Below, piece by piece: positions 11,211 to 22,259 of a stretch of DNA of 64,000 nucleotides. A program made the translations under genes and the position numbers. The stretch lies in the NCBI RefSeq assembly GCF_902686445.1, contig NC_062224.1:46561156-46625155 (forward strand). Reading direction: 5' to 3'. The notes beneath the pieces were generated by a model that saw nothing but the letters and a program-made list of their open reading frames with translations, had not been told where the DNA came from and ran no database searches. The stretch's first letter is position 1; every line of letters starts with the position of its first letter. Source of the stretch: Sciurus carolinensis (Eukaryota > Chordata > Mammalia > Rodentia > Sciuridae).

Positions 11211-11303
11211 CTTAATGCTGGTATTTAAATCATGGCTTCAGACATAGATGGACTTCAAAATCATTTCATCCCAGCTATCCACGTCTTTATCTACTTGAAC
11301 TTT
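11211..11303 (-). other. Best candidate exon: 93 bp with strong splice sites
   Basis: On the minus strand the block is preceded by ttttctttctcctttttcag, a near-ideal acceptor with a long pyrimidine tract. It ends GCATTAAG and is followed by gtaagtcttgg, a consensus donor. Only one frame is open from the acceptor: 21 codons beginning KVQVDKDV and ending DSWDEMILKSIYV, then TGA, then 27 bp to the donor. The other two frames stop within the first five codons. If coding, it would be a penultimate exon with the stop about 27 bp before the last junction, too close to trigger nonsense-mediated decay. Alternatively it is a lncRNA exon or a decoy. I do not recognise the peptide. The signals and the stop are seen directly; expression is inference. 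Confidence 0.4.
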
Positions 11304-13080
11304 CTGAAAAAGGAGAAAGAAAAATATCTGCTCTGAAATCTGAGAGAAAACACCAAATGATATAACTCTATCTGTGAGCACAGCAGGATATTCTAATTAA
11401 TCTGCTGTTTCTGAATAGTTTTTTTCCTTTCAATCTGTCTACCTCAGCCACTACAAATTATAGGCAGTGATTAAAGAATCTTTTCAAACCTGATTTTAAA
11501 AGTACTCAATAAAAGAATACTTTTTCTCTTTCATCTTAAACTTGGTAAATAAAGTCATTTCCATGGAATGGTTCTCCAAAGCTCTTTTTTGTGGTGACTG
11601 AAATTTTACATATTTAGTCAAAAGGTGAGAATTAACTTTGGTAAATATGAGTACTTTCTAAATCCAAATTTATATCAGATCCAAACAAGGGGCCTTGGGA
11701 AGAGGAGCCATGGTATACAAGGAGACCTGAGAAAACAGAAAAAATGGGTTGGACTCCTCCTGGAGTTGGATGTATATACCCAGAAGGAACTAAGATCTGA
11801 TTCCTTAGAAAAAGAGAGATGCTTAGCAGAGAAGTGAGGAGACTAGGATAACTGTCTCAGGCACCCAGTGTGAATGATTTTTCTAGAACTTGTTCTACAC
11901 CATTGATACCAGGCAGCAGCCATCTTCAACATGTATTTTCCTCAAAGGCTGGGAAGGAAGGGAAGAACCCACCAACTCTAGAATGTACCAGAGTAGAATG
12001 AATGCCAGTGTGCATTTCCCCATGTGATTTGCCTAGTGAGATGTAACGTGTATGGAAGTGACTCACCTGGTGACAGTCATTCCTCACACTCAAAGTAGCT
12101 AAGTGCCTATAGGACATTCTGATGACTTAGCTGGGAGAAGTACTACATACCGCAAGGCTCCAGCTCCAAGACCCCAAACAGAAGAGGAAAGCCCCTGGGT
12201 TCATTAGCTGGTTAGAGGTTAAAAGATGAGTGGTTTCTGGGAAATCTTTTTTATCATCAGCTACTGAGGTATTTCCTCCTTTTCCCTCCCCATGTCTATT
12301 CAGCACTTCCTTGTATGACCTTTTGAAAAAGTCAGGACAGAGTTCACACATAAGTACAGAAGGCCCTGCAATGAACAGCAGCCAGTGACACACCAGCACT
12401 GTGAAGGACCAGAGCTGGCAGTGCTTGGTTCTCGGTTTTCATAGACACATATGGGAAGTTTGTTGTCAGAAGCCTACTTTATCTGGTGAGGAGAATGGGG
12501 CTCACCTCCAGAAACTCAGGCCCAGAGGCAACTTATAAGGAAATCATCTTGTGAGGGGTGAGTGGGTGGAGGGCAGTCAGCCCACTTGAATTTCCCATAA
12601 GGGAAAACCACTGCATGATAAAATTCAGATAGCCATTAACTCATTACTTTAAACCACAAAAATGGTTACAGTACACACAGACTAACTATTGGGTTCAAAT
12701 AGATGACTCTTGGTGCCAAAAAAACAAAAAAAAAAATTTTTTTTTCCTCCCCCATAAATCTGTTTATTACTCAAAAGTTTTGGAGCCTTGTGAACTGGGA
12801 TAGACCAATTTAAGACTCTTTTCCCCCTGGGGTTCTTTCTTAGTATGCTAAACTTCAGAGAAATCTGCCTGCTTTGGATAAGGAGAACTCACATTATATC
12901 ACCTACAAAGGAAGGAAAAGGGGAATTATTCAGAAAGGGAAAAGTCCGAGGACCAGGAAAAGGCAGGCAGAAACAACGATCAGGGGAGGAATACTCATCC
13001 TTCCCTCCTCTCCACAGTGCCACTCTCTTCCCAGACATCGCATCAGTTTCTGGCCCACATCCCTCCAGCACCTCTGGAAC
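11304..13080. other. Unique-looking noncoding DNA
   Basis: No repeat body or gene is recognised. The open frames at 11926-12117, 12127-12399 and 12845-13129 are short, overlap others and match nothing I know. An A/T run lies at 12719-12747. Confidence 0.5.
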
Positions 13081-13081
13081 A

Positions 13082-13175
13082 AAGGCTTTCAAACTTAGAG
13101 TGTACAGAAGAATTACCTTGGGGCTCTAGAACTGCAATGGACCTAGAAGAAATTCTACACTGGAGATCATGAGCC
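13082..13175 (+). repeat. MER5A-like hAT remnant
   Basis: The words ttcaaacttagagtgtacag and aagaattaccttggggctc resemble the 5' part of MER5A, an old nonautonomous hAT-Charlie element. Only the first part is recognisable. Confidence 0.5.
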
Positions 13176-13418
13176 CAAGCACCAAAAAGCAGCATGAAAT
13201 CTGGACATGGAACACTTTAGTTGTAGGACTCTAGCTTGCTCAAACACAAAGGGTGACTAAAATGATAAAATATCAGAGGTTAGTATGTGAACTGGAAAAC
13301 AAAACTGTGAATCAGCTTTAACACAGGCAGGATAATTTGGGAAAAAGAACAAGAATATAATTAGAAAAGAGTTCAAATTTAATGACAGATGAAATTGAAT
13401 AAACTATTCAAACTGGTT

Positions 13419-13457
13419 AAAAAAAAAAAAAAAAGCAGAAAAAAAAAAAAAAGAAAC
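13419..13457. repeat. A-rich low-complexity tract
   Basis: Two long A runs are separated by gcag. No SINE body precedes them on the plus strand. Confidence 0.9.
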
Positions 13458-13664
13458 TCCAGAAGAAAAGGAAGCACTGGGGAAAGAACAGCCAACATGG
13501 TAAATGCAAAAGAAAGAAGAGGTGGAAGGAAGCTCCAGGCCAGATGGAATGGCTTGTCCCATCTTTCCAGTGTTCTCTGACCTTCTGAAGTCATTTCCTC
13601 TTCAAAGAAACAAACTTTCACTTGACTTTCACATGATTATCAATCTATGTACAAAAGATATGAC

Positions 13665-13732
13665 AAGACTAATTCTAGACAAGACTATTTCTAAACCAAT
13701 GACAAGATGAATTCTAGACCAATTCTAGACCA
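13665..13732. repeat. Imperfect short tandem repeat (attctagac)
   Basis: The word attctagac or a variant recurs four times within about 65 bp, interleaved with caagac/ccaatgacaagatg. It looks like local slippage amplification. Confidence 0.6.
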
Positions 13733-14021
13733 CTTGCATCTGGAGCAGAGATGAGGGATGAGGTTGAGATGAGTCCCAACTTTTACCCTGGCTATGTTCT
13801 TCCATCCTTTTCTCTAGATGCCTAGAGAAAGGAGAGAAGGTTCTTCCAGATAGTTTCACAGAGCCTTGGTACTTCCTCCTTACAACAATATGAATCTCAG
13901 GATGTTGGTTAGGATTCAGCTCAGATATCTCCAGTTTCTAGGAGACTTCTCACTATCCCACTTCCCTCTCAGGGACCTTTCTCCCCTGAATTCATCCCAA
14001 AACACAAACTCTCTAGTGTTA

Positions 14022-14347
14022 GTGGCCTCTTGTCCTCAGGGGATTGGTTTCAGGATCCCCCAGAGACACCAAAACTCACGGATGCTCAAGTTCCTCACAT
14101 AAAATGGTAGAGTATTTACATTAAACCCACATATATACTCCTAAGTACTTTAAATCATCACTAGATTATTTATAACACTTAGTACAAGGTGCATGCTACG
14201 TAAATAGTTGTTATGCTGTATTATTTAGAGAATGAGAAGGAAAAGGTTTGTATTTGTTCTGTGTAGATGTAATTCTCTTTTTCTGAGTTTTTTTAATCCA
14301 CACATGGTTGACTCCTGGGAACCTGGGGATACAGAAGGCTGACTTAG
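14022..14347 (+). mobile_element. Tigger-type (TcMar) MITE, copy A
   Basis: The element runs from cctcaggggattggtttcag, through aaaactcacggatgctcaag, ctaagtactttaaatcatca, ctagattatttataacactt and gtaaatagttgttatgctgt, to aatccacacatggttgactc near the right end. This is the order of a common nonautonomous Tigger element. No transposase remains. Confidence 0.8.
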
Positions 14348-15654
14348 TCTCAACCATTCAGGGTTGTATTAACCTCAATAATAATAGCATAATCAGTATT
14401 ATTTGAATATTCATAAAATAATAAATCAATAAAATGCCATCTACCTATCAGAAGGCCTCCAGTGGCTTGAATTAATGACCTACAGATTTCACCATGTGTA
14501 TATTAACAGTGTGGGGACAGCCCTGTTCCATCCTTCCTTGGGTATATACTCACTATGTTGGTGCTTAGGACTTACCATTCTGCTAGCATTCATTCTAGGA
14601 CCAATTAAGTTGATAGAAAAACTGTAAGTGATCGGATGGTCACGTGAAGGTTTAAAGCAAGGAACAAGGACAACAGCAGAAAGGTGGTATTAGGAGATAG
14701 GGGCAGCAGGGACAGAGATGAGGAAGGACTTCCTTAAAAAACCACCAGGTCCACTGCTGTGTCTTTTAGTGGAAAGGAGAGCTCTCAATGACACATTAAA
14801 CAGGCTGGGTTTCACCTTAATGTTGTGTGTGTGCATGCATGTGCATACAACATTGGAAATAAAGAACAAAAAATAGAACATTTTAAGAGTACTTGCCACT
14901 GGCATATCCTATTTGTTAAGTAAGGGATAGGGGTTTTGTGATCCTAGACTTGTAAGATTTTTACACACTAGGATAGTATCCTCATAACAGTGTGGACTTT
15001 CCTTAGTACTGGATTTGTCATTCTGTCAAATGTTGGTAGTCTTCACTCAAAAGAATATATTAAATTGTGTCAATCTTTTTGCCCTTTTACCACTCTTAAT
15101 CAAGAGTACCTGTATTGTAGTTGTCTATATGCCTCTGAAAGTAAACTGTTGGGTTTTATAAGCAGGATTCTTCTCTTGTATGGTATGCTGTTAGTATTTC
15201 AAAGCCAGGAGTCCAGTGCTCAACAAGGTACCAGTGGGCAGAGGGGAAGCTCATTCTCCCTGTGAGGGCTTCCAGCCACGAGCATGCCACCAGTCAAAAT
15301 AGCAACTGATGTGGAGGACATGTGAAGGAGAGGGAGCTAAAATAAGCACCGCAGCCCTCCCTGTGAGGTCCAGGCACTCCACGCCCCTCTGTCCTTGGGG
15401 ATATCATCCTACAGGGACATGCTACCCACTTTGTGGGCTTTCTGCGTATATTGGGGGTTCTTTCCACATAACCCATGACAGCTAAAGTTCCTAAAAGGAA
15501 ATGTCAGGTTTGATACATTTTCAAATATGCTCCTGCAAAATCCTTCAACATTTAAAAGACATGGGTATTATTCCCAAATTATAAGCAAATAAATTTAACT
15601 TTCCATTAAATTCTCTCATGTGTGTCTGTTTGCCCAAAAACCATTTGGTGAGGT
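14348..15654. other. Unique-looking noncoding DNA
   Basis: No repeat body or gene is recognised. The open frames at 14690-14905, 14990-15265 and 15294-15476 have no recognisable product. Confidence 0.5.
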
Positions 15655-15745
15655 TTGGAGGTATAGCTCAGAGGTAGGGGGCTTACCAGCACACAATTTC
15701 AATTTCTGTGGGTTCAATTTCCAGTATCACAAAAAGAACAAAACA
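15655..15745 (+). mobile_element. ID element
   Basis: The stretch ggaggtatagctcagaggta then gggggcttaccagcacacaa is the ID A-box half, and gtgggttcaatttccagtat is the B-box half. An A-rich tail follows and grades into a CA tract. The middle is altered by a small insertion. Confidence 0.75.
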
Positions 15746-15763
15746 AAACAAGCAAACAACAAC

Positions 15764-15790
15764 AACACACACACACACACACACACACAA
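15764..15790. repeat. (CA)n microsatellite at an ID tail
   Basis: About 12 CA units follow directly on the A-rich ID tail, a common origin for microsatellites. Confidence 0.9.
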
Positions 15791-17060
15791 ACTTCAGTGT
15801 CTCCTACTACTTGTGGAATAGCAACCACAAAATGAATAAACAAGTAGCAAACACTGAAGACAAACAGCTTACTGTGTGATAGATACATGTGCTTGTACAT
15901 ATGAGTTGATGTCTATATCTCCAAATATAGTTAAGAGCCAACTTTATACTTTGTAATTAAACACACACACACATACTGTATTCTTAATGTGCAAAATTGA
16001 AAAGACAGGAAAATTTCAACCTCTCACAGTATGCCTCAAAGAACACCATGACTTCCTCCAAGTGTCCTCAAACCCAGGCGAGTCTGTAAATCATGTGAGT
16101 ATATTTTTACAGATGATCCTAGGAGCCTGTCTAGTGGTACCTACCACAGTTAGCAACAGAAAGCTAAAAGGAGGTAAATAGTGGTCTTCCCAGTAGACCA
16201 GAGTGGGCTCAAAGCAACCACGGTATCTTGAGTCATCTTGGCCCCTCTTTGGACCCCCAAGACTCTTACAACCAATCTGTGCAACTGAGTACTGGTGTGG
16301 GCAAATATTTTCTCTTTTCTACTGGCTTCATGTGTACATGTTTTCATGAAAATAAGATTATGATGCTAGGCCTTCCTCTTTTCTATCTTTATGGACAACA
16401 CATATCAATTTAAAAGCCGATTGCTATGTAAATCATGGTTGATATGAAAAATACACAGCACGGTCTCAAGTTCATCCTTGTACATACTCTGCCCATCGAC
16501 CTTCATAATGAAGTAAGGAGGTGGTGGTGGGTCCAGGCTGAATGTAGATGACCTTCACCTCCTTGCTCTCATCATGGGTACATGTTACCAAGGTGGGTCT
16601 TCAAGTGTGAGCACCTTCTTTTTAATGTTAAAACTTTCTCAGACTCGTCCCTCTCTCCCTGCCACATGCCAGCAGTTGCACTATCAGTAATAAATTTACA
16701 ATGTCAAAAGCCTAAGATGAATTCAGTAACACATCTTACAATTTACACTTTATAATTCATGGCATTTAAGAGCATTTAAAGTAACTGTGCATTTGGGAGA
16801 CATTATTTGTCCTGCAGATAATGCTTAGAACAACATAAATTCCTTGACTCCCTTGTGAGTGAAATGCATGTGAATGAAGTCAGATTGTGCCACATGAGCA
16901 CACACGGACATCCTACAGCCTATGGCTGTCCCTGTGTGGGCATAGACAGACTCTGCTTGCTGGCTGCATAGATGCTTAGTGGTCCTCAGGATGTAAAGGC
17001 CCCAAAACAAAGCCAGGTTGACTGGATTATCACAGAGTCATTCCTTGACAAATGGCCACT
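15791..17060. other. Unique-looking noncoding DNA
   Basis: A short CA run lies at 15961-15974. The reverse strand at 16450-16640 has a codon-like look (a VKVIYIQPG stretch), but every frame is interrupted and I cannot match it to a protein. Otherwise no gene or repeat is recognised. Confidence 0.45.
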
Positions 17061-17066
17061 ACAGTA

Positions 17067-17338
17067 GCACTGTCCCCCACCCACAGGGGATACACTTCAA
17101 GACCCCTAGTAGATGTCTGAAACTGCAGATAGTATTAAACTCTATATATGTGATAACCTGACAGCAGTAGCTAACAGGAGGGTAGCATGTACAGCATAGA
17201 TATCACCTCATTACAGTACACAATTTAACACATAAATTGTTTATTTCTGGAATTCTCCACTTAATATTTTTTGACCATGCTGGTCGCAGGTAACAAAACT
17301 ATGGAAAGCAAAATTATGAACAAGAGGGTACTACTTCA
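17067..17338 (+). mobile_element. Tigger-type (TcMar) MITE, copy B
   Basis: The left part has caggggatacacttcaagac, ccctagtagatgtctgaaac and tgcagatagtattaaactct. The right part has gctggtcgcaggtaacaaaa and gaacaagagggtactac. The order matches a common mammalian nonautonomous Tigger element with an internally shortened middle. Confidence 0.8.
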
Positions 17339-17417
17339 TGAGGAGATGTCCAAAAACAGTTGCTAAGCAGTGCAAAAAGAAATGACTTTGGATGGAAATA
17401 GCAATAAAAAAAACTCA

Positions 17418-17498
17418 GGAGAGAGATATAGATAGATACAGACAGAGATATAGGTGGAGACAGAGATAGAGACATGGTTAAGAGATACAAATAGAGAG
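17418..17498. repeat. GATA/GACA-rich simple repeat
   Basis: Degenerate gata, gaca and gaga units run through this stretch (gagatatagatagatacaga). Confidence 0.8.
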
Positions 17499-17604
17499 AA
17501 CACATACTACAAATCTGTGCCCAAACTTCCAACCCTGTGTAGTGACCAAAATATGGAATAAACAAGAACTGATGGAGGACAATGCTCCATCACAGCTTCC
17601 TTGA

Positions 17605-17768
17605 GAGACAGGAGGAGGAGAAGGAGGAAGAGGAAAATGGAGAAGAAGAAGAAGAAGAAGAAGAAGAAGAAGAAGAAGAAGAAGAAGAAGAAGAGGAGGA
17701 TGAGGATGAGGATGAGGAGGAAGAGAAAAGAAAAGAGAAGAGAAGAGAAAATAAAAGAAAACAAAACA
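17605..17768. repeat. (GAA)n and purine-rich tract
   Basis: About 17 perfect GAA/AGA units at 17640-17692 are followed by GGATGA units and then by AAAGAGAAG units. The plus strand is almost all purine over about 160 bp. The long frames here encode only poly-Glu or poly-Lys and are not genes. Confidence 0.95.
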
Positions 17769-18044
17769 AAACTAGAACATAACAGAACTGTTACTGTATA
17801 AAAAGAGGTGACCTGAGTCAACACATGTGAATATCAATGCACACTTCTGAGGCTGCTCGGCCACTGGCCATTAGTCCAGGAAATATCACAACCCTACTTC
17901 TTACTGTCATCTGAGTTTGAATCATTCTTTTAATAGGCCCCTAGTACCTAACAGCTGGAGAGTATGCAAAACACATGAAAAACACACTTCTTCAGAGTAT
18001 GCGGGGGAAAGTTAATAACAACAGCCACAGCAACAAATATTTCT

Positions 18045-18242
18045 GGAGCAAGTAATACTTGCCAGGCATTATTCTAAGCATGTATACATGTTAACAACTA
18101 ATCACCACTAGATATAGTTATCATCCTCCCCTGCACAGATGAGGAAAGGCATAGGAAGGCTGCCCAATGTCTCCTAGGCAGCAAGTAGCAAAGTTTGGCT
18201 CCAGAAATCTTAGTCTAACCTACGATGCTAGGTTTCCCCACT
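18045..18242 (+). repeat. MIR SINE remnant
   Basis: The order tgccaggcattattctaagc, then cagatgaggaaaggcatagg, then aatgtctcctaggcagcaag, then ttggctccagaaatcttagt is the MIR core order in plus orientation. Confidence 0.8.
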
Positions 18243-18315
18243 GATTAAAAAATAATGTGAAAGTCTTCAGAGAGATAAAAACCTCTTCATTTGATTCTAT
18301 ACACTTCATAGTCAA

Positions 18316-18366
18316 TATTTCCAATCTATATACCTTGTCATATTTCCAAATCTATACACCTTGTCA
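18316..18366. repeat. Two-copy 25/26-bp tandem repeat
   Basis: A 25-bp unit at 18316-18340 (tatttccaatctatatacct...) is repeated at 18341-18366 with a one-base insertion and one substitution. Confidence 0.85.
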
Positions 18367-18834
18367 TAACCACAATCTTTCTGATTTCCCTGCTGGAGCA
18401 AAATGGACCATCACCATAAAAGTCCAAACACAGTTTTACAGCCCAGACTCAGGTACTTTTCTGCTTGGGGAGAAGTAAGAGAAATCGCTCCTTAAATTTT
18501 GGGGTAAGGCTCAACCAAAATGTGCAGATGTCCATGAGCCTGGTACCCTTGTACCAAAGTCCCACCACGGATGGTGGATACCCTTGAGCTTCAGTTTAAT
18601 TTAATGTACCAAACCCAAGACAAACAGATGTGTACTAAACATCAGTGAGGACTAGGTACTGCTATGTGCAGAGAAGGAGAAAAAACTCAGGAAACTGTGA
18701 TGTTTAAAGTCTTCTAAATAAAAAGTAATTTAAAGATCTAAGTGGAAGGGATTGGAACACAAAGTTGAGGGGAGGCAAAGGAAGAGACATGTTCCAGGGC
18801 ATCGTCCTGGAGGTTAAATCGCAGCTCACAGAAC

Positions 18835-19455
18835 TCTCGTACTTTGCAGGTAGGAATGCAAAATGGTACGACCACTTGGCAAAACAGTGTGGCAGGTGTT
18901 TCTTTTATAAAAATAAAGTTAAACATACACTTAACATATTAATCAGTCATCTCGCGCCTACATATTTACCCCATAAAAAATGAAAATTTGTTTCCATATG
19001 CCCATATGTAAATGTACAGGAGTTTTATTCATGAGTCCCTAAAAAAATGAAACAACCCAAGTCCTTTAACTGTTGAGAGGATAGGCAAACTCTGTATCCA
19101 CACAATGAAATACTAAACAGCAATAAGTAATGTTAACATATGGCCAAATGGATGAAGAGCATATGCATTATACTAAGAGATAGAAGCCAAGCTCAAAAAT
19201 CTATGTGCTGTATGATTCCACTTATACAACATTCTGGAAAAGGCAAAACTAAAAGGGTAGAAAAGAGTAGTGGTTGCCAGGGGATCAGGTTAAGTGGAGG
19301 GATTGATTGCCAAGGGTCACAGGGAACTTTCTAGGACGATGGATATTCATATCTTAATTATAACAGTATTACACAAGTATGCACTTATGAAATCATAGCT
19401 GTACATTAAAATGGGTAAATTTTACTATGTGTCAATTACACATCAGTAACTCTGA
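18835..19455 (+). mobile_element. L1 3'-end relic
   Basis: The L1 ORF2 tail and 3' UTR are recognised in order: taggaatgcaaaatggtacg, acacaatgaaatactaaaca, tgtatgattccacttataca, agagtagtggttgccagggg and attaaaatgggtaaatttta. Frames are broken. The element is an old L1M-type, 5'-truncated copy. Confidence 0.9.
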
Positions 19456-19664
19456 CCTTTTTAAAAAGCATCTCAGCAATCGTGCCAACAAAATCATCTC
19501 AAGGAATGGGGCTGTTATCTTCTACAAGGTTCAACAAGCCATGCAACTAACTTCCTTTATTAATTTCCACCCCCAATTTCTTCACACACAGCATTTATAG
19601 TAAGAGTATGTGTTGCTCATTTATAGGGAATAAACATTCCTTTAGTCATATAAAATTTCTTAAA

Positions 19665-19704
19665 GTAACTTCTGTGTGTTTAGTGAATAGTTTTGCTCCA
19701 CCTG
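19665..19704 (+). mobile_element. Left stub of an older MaLR LTR (tentative)
   Basis: The words tagttttgctccacctg would join the right-hand piece starting at 20101 (ctcccaccatgacattc) to restore a typical MaLR order. The 391-bp minus-strand LTR sits between them. The stub is short, so the left limit is uncertain. Confidence 0.4.
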
Positions 19705-20095
19705 TGTTTTAGTCAGCTTTTTTTTGCTGCTGTAAGCAAAAGATTTGACAAGAACAATTTTAGAGGGGGAAAAGTTTATTTGGGGCTCATGGTTTCAGAG
19801 GTCTCAGGTCACAGAGGATCAACTCCCAAGCTCTGTACCCAAGGAAAGGCAGAACATCATGGCAGAAGGATGTGGTAGAGGAAAGTAGCTCAGAAAGCAA
19901 AGAGAGAACTGCTCCACTCACCAGAGACAAAGCATAATACCCCAAAGGCATGTCTTCAGGGACCCACCTGCAGTTACCACCCCGTTAATCCACTCAAGTG
20001 GATTAATGTACTGATTAGGTTAAGGATCTCATAACCCAATCATTTCACCTCTGAACATGAGCTTTTGGGGGACCCCTAATATCTAAATCACAGCA
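19705..20095 (-). mobile_element. Solo ERVL-MaLR LTR, reverse
   Basis: On the plus strand it begins tgttttagtcagc and ends atctaaatcacagca, so in its own direction it starts TGCTGTGATTTAGAT and ends GCTGACTAAAACA, the TG...CA ends of an LTR. Internal words (ggggaaaagtttatttgggg, gcagaacatcatggcagaag) are typical MaLR. The flanks acctg (19700-19704) and acatg (20096-20100) match at 4 of 5, fitting the 5-bp duplication. It is related to the LTR at 35999-36432. Confidence 0.85.
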
Positions 20096-20100
20096 ACATG

Positions 20101-20255
20101 CTCCCACCATGACATTCCTCCACAGACCCAAAGCGAAGAGACCAACTGATTATGGACTGAAACTTCCAAAACCATGAGCCAAAATGAAACTTTTATCTTC
20201 ATAAATTTATTAACCCAGGTATTTGTTATAGTGATGGGAAGCTGCATAACATACT
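20101..20255 (+). mobile_element. Right part of an older MaLR LTR
   Basis: The order cccaccatgacattcctcca, gaccaactgattatggactg, aaccatgagccaaaatgaaa, tttgttatagtgatgggaag is the 3' half of a MaLR LTR in plus orientation. It abuts the opposite-strand LTR, which split it. Confidence 0.75.
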
Positions 20256-22025
20256 CCATTAGTGAACCTTCCAGGAAACAAAGATTTCCATCAAAGTTAA
20301 TAAAAGTTAAAAAGTTTTACAGAATATATCGATATAGAATATCGGAATGTTTTGAAACCCTCTTTCTTTAACCCTTGCTAAAACAAAAGAATGTCAACAA
20401 AATGGCAGAGTATGGATACTCTTTACTATATTTCTACTATTAATAATCTTTGTTTACTGGTAAAGAGAAGTCAAATTTTAAGAATCTTAATTGATTTACA
20501 TGTTAAAATCTTTTAGCCGAACCCTGTTTGATATAATCCATAATGAAGCATTTATCTGCTTTACAGATTATTTTCTTTAGTTGCTCTAGGATTGGTATGC
20601 TGAAAAAGCTCTTTGAGTTTTTTGAAGTTGCAGCTTACCTAGAGAGAAGCCAGAAATAACACACAAAGGCACCACCAGATCAAGTTTGATTCCTGTAAGT
20701 CAGAGAGAGGTGCAGTTGCAGGAGGGCCAGCAAGACTCAGCCTCCACATTGTGGGATGTTGTACACATCCCAAAATCACATCTGTTTTGTCCAAGACAAG
20801 ATTTATGCCCAGTATTCAAAACACAAGGAAAAGTTTAAGTTGTTTTGATTGGAATAACTGTAGCCTGCTAACATGTACTTCTTCCAGGGAGCTATCAACT
20901 TCCATCTTTTCCTCCCTCTTTTCCCCAATTCAACCCTAAGAGCAATAGCACAGAGTCCAATGGGAAACCAGATCAAAACACACTTCAGAAGACCAGGCCC
21001 AGGGACCTCCACAGACAACAGGCCCCAACATCACTTTTCGTGTTTTCCTAGTGCACAGGAATGTTTCAATCCAGTTGGAACCATCCAAACTTGAAACCAA
21101 CATATAAACTTCATCTGCTTTTCATTTCTTAAAAGTTTTACTCAAAAGAAATTGGTTCCCCAAAGTAATCTTAACTCATCCACCTCTCCATTATCAGACA
21201 AGAGAAATCTAGTCATTTAGGGCCAGCATAGGTGACTTAAGTGACTTCCCAGTATTTCCTTTCAGCTACTTTTTTGAAGCTCTTTAATGATTTTCCACTT
21301 TTCCTACCACACCATATTTCTTAGTATATATATTCTTAGAAAGATCTGCCCTTAAAAAAAGGTCACTGTTCTGTTCTGAAGGATTCCTCACTCAACTCTG
21401 AATTCAGTAACTTTTCACACAATATCAAGTATTAAAGGAAGATTTTTCCGGTTTGTTGTTTAAGGTGTTAAGACATTCTTTTTTTCTTATCTGGACTTGG
21501 GACTGCCCTTTGCATAGCCCCTTCTTATACACTAACCAGCTGTTTCTGTCTTCCAAAGACAGCAAGGTTAAGGCTTTATACTCGAGACTTCTGCTGGGTC
21601 ATTTGTCCACATATTTACCTTATTTCTTCCCAATGGCTCCAGACATATCATCTCTATTCTTATTTTTCAAAAACCTCAGAGTTAAAACACATATACCCCT
21701 GCAATGTCAAACCCTCTGCCAAAACTGGATTACTGTGGTTTTCTCCTTGGACTCCACCATAATGACCTAAAGATGTATTATATCTAGATTCTTAGAGGTC
21801 TGTTAAATATTAATCGTGATGATGTGAAATGCTGGGAAATTGGGTCATTCTGAATTTCCATTATTAATCCAGTCTGCTATATCATGTCTCTGAGATTCTA
21901 GAACAAAATCTTAAACCGTCACTGACCAAAACTCTCAGTTGTCAAGGATTCACTTGAGAAGCTAATGAAACCTACAGGTTCCCTCTTGAGAAAATTTTAA
22001 AACAAAATAGTATCTATCTATAATT
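20256..22025. other. Unique-looking noncoding DNA
   Basis: No gene or repeat body is recognised apart from the weak exon candidate at 20639-20692. The open frame of 105 codons at 21453-21770 (plus) shows no known domain. Confidence 0.45.
20639..20692 (-). other. Weak candidate small exon (54 bp)
   Basis: On the minus strand the block is preceded by gcacctctctctgacttacag, a fair acceptor, and followed by gtaagctgc after CTCTAG, a good donor. One frame is open throughout (KLDLVVPLCVISGFSL). Another is open until a TAG that is the last codon of the block. No family is recognised. The block is short and sits in sequence that may be an unrecognised old LTR, so chance is likely. Confidence 0.15.
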
Positions 22026-22037
22026 GCCATTCTAGAA

Positions 22038-22259
22038 CAGGGGCCAGAAAGCTGTATCCCATGGGCAGATCTAGCTGCCTGCCAACCTTTGTCAATAAAG
22101 TTTTATTAGAACATGGCCATGTTTGTTCATTTCCATGTTACCTATGACTTTTTTTACTGCTACCATGGAAGAGCTGAATGGCTATGCCAGGGACTATATG
22201 ACCCTCAAAATCTGAAACATTTAAAGTTCTGGCCCTTTACAGAAAAGGTTCGACAACTG
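22038..22259 (+). mobile_element. hAT-Charlie-type MITE, plus copy
   Basis: It starts caggggccagaaagct, continues with gtcaataaagttttattaga, acatggccatgtttgttcat and ctggccctttacagaaaagg, and ends gttcgacaactg. This is the layout of a common hAT nonautonomous element. The 8-bp flanks ttctagaa (22030-22037) and ctctagag (22260-22267) share 6 of 8 bases, fitting the 8-bp duplication hAT elements make. A second copy in reverse lies at 45066-45278. Confidence 0.82.

Noticed and set aside
12063..12120. Minus-strand donor at 12060 (CACCAG/gtgagtcac) as an exon end
   Set aside because: The only nearby acceptor has no pyrimidine tract (ctaagtcatcag).
17582..17801. Acidic or basic open frames of about 66 codons
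   Set aside because: They are translations of the GAA tract and encode only poly-Glu or poly-Lys.
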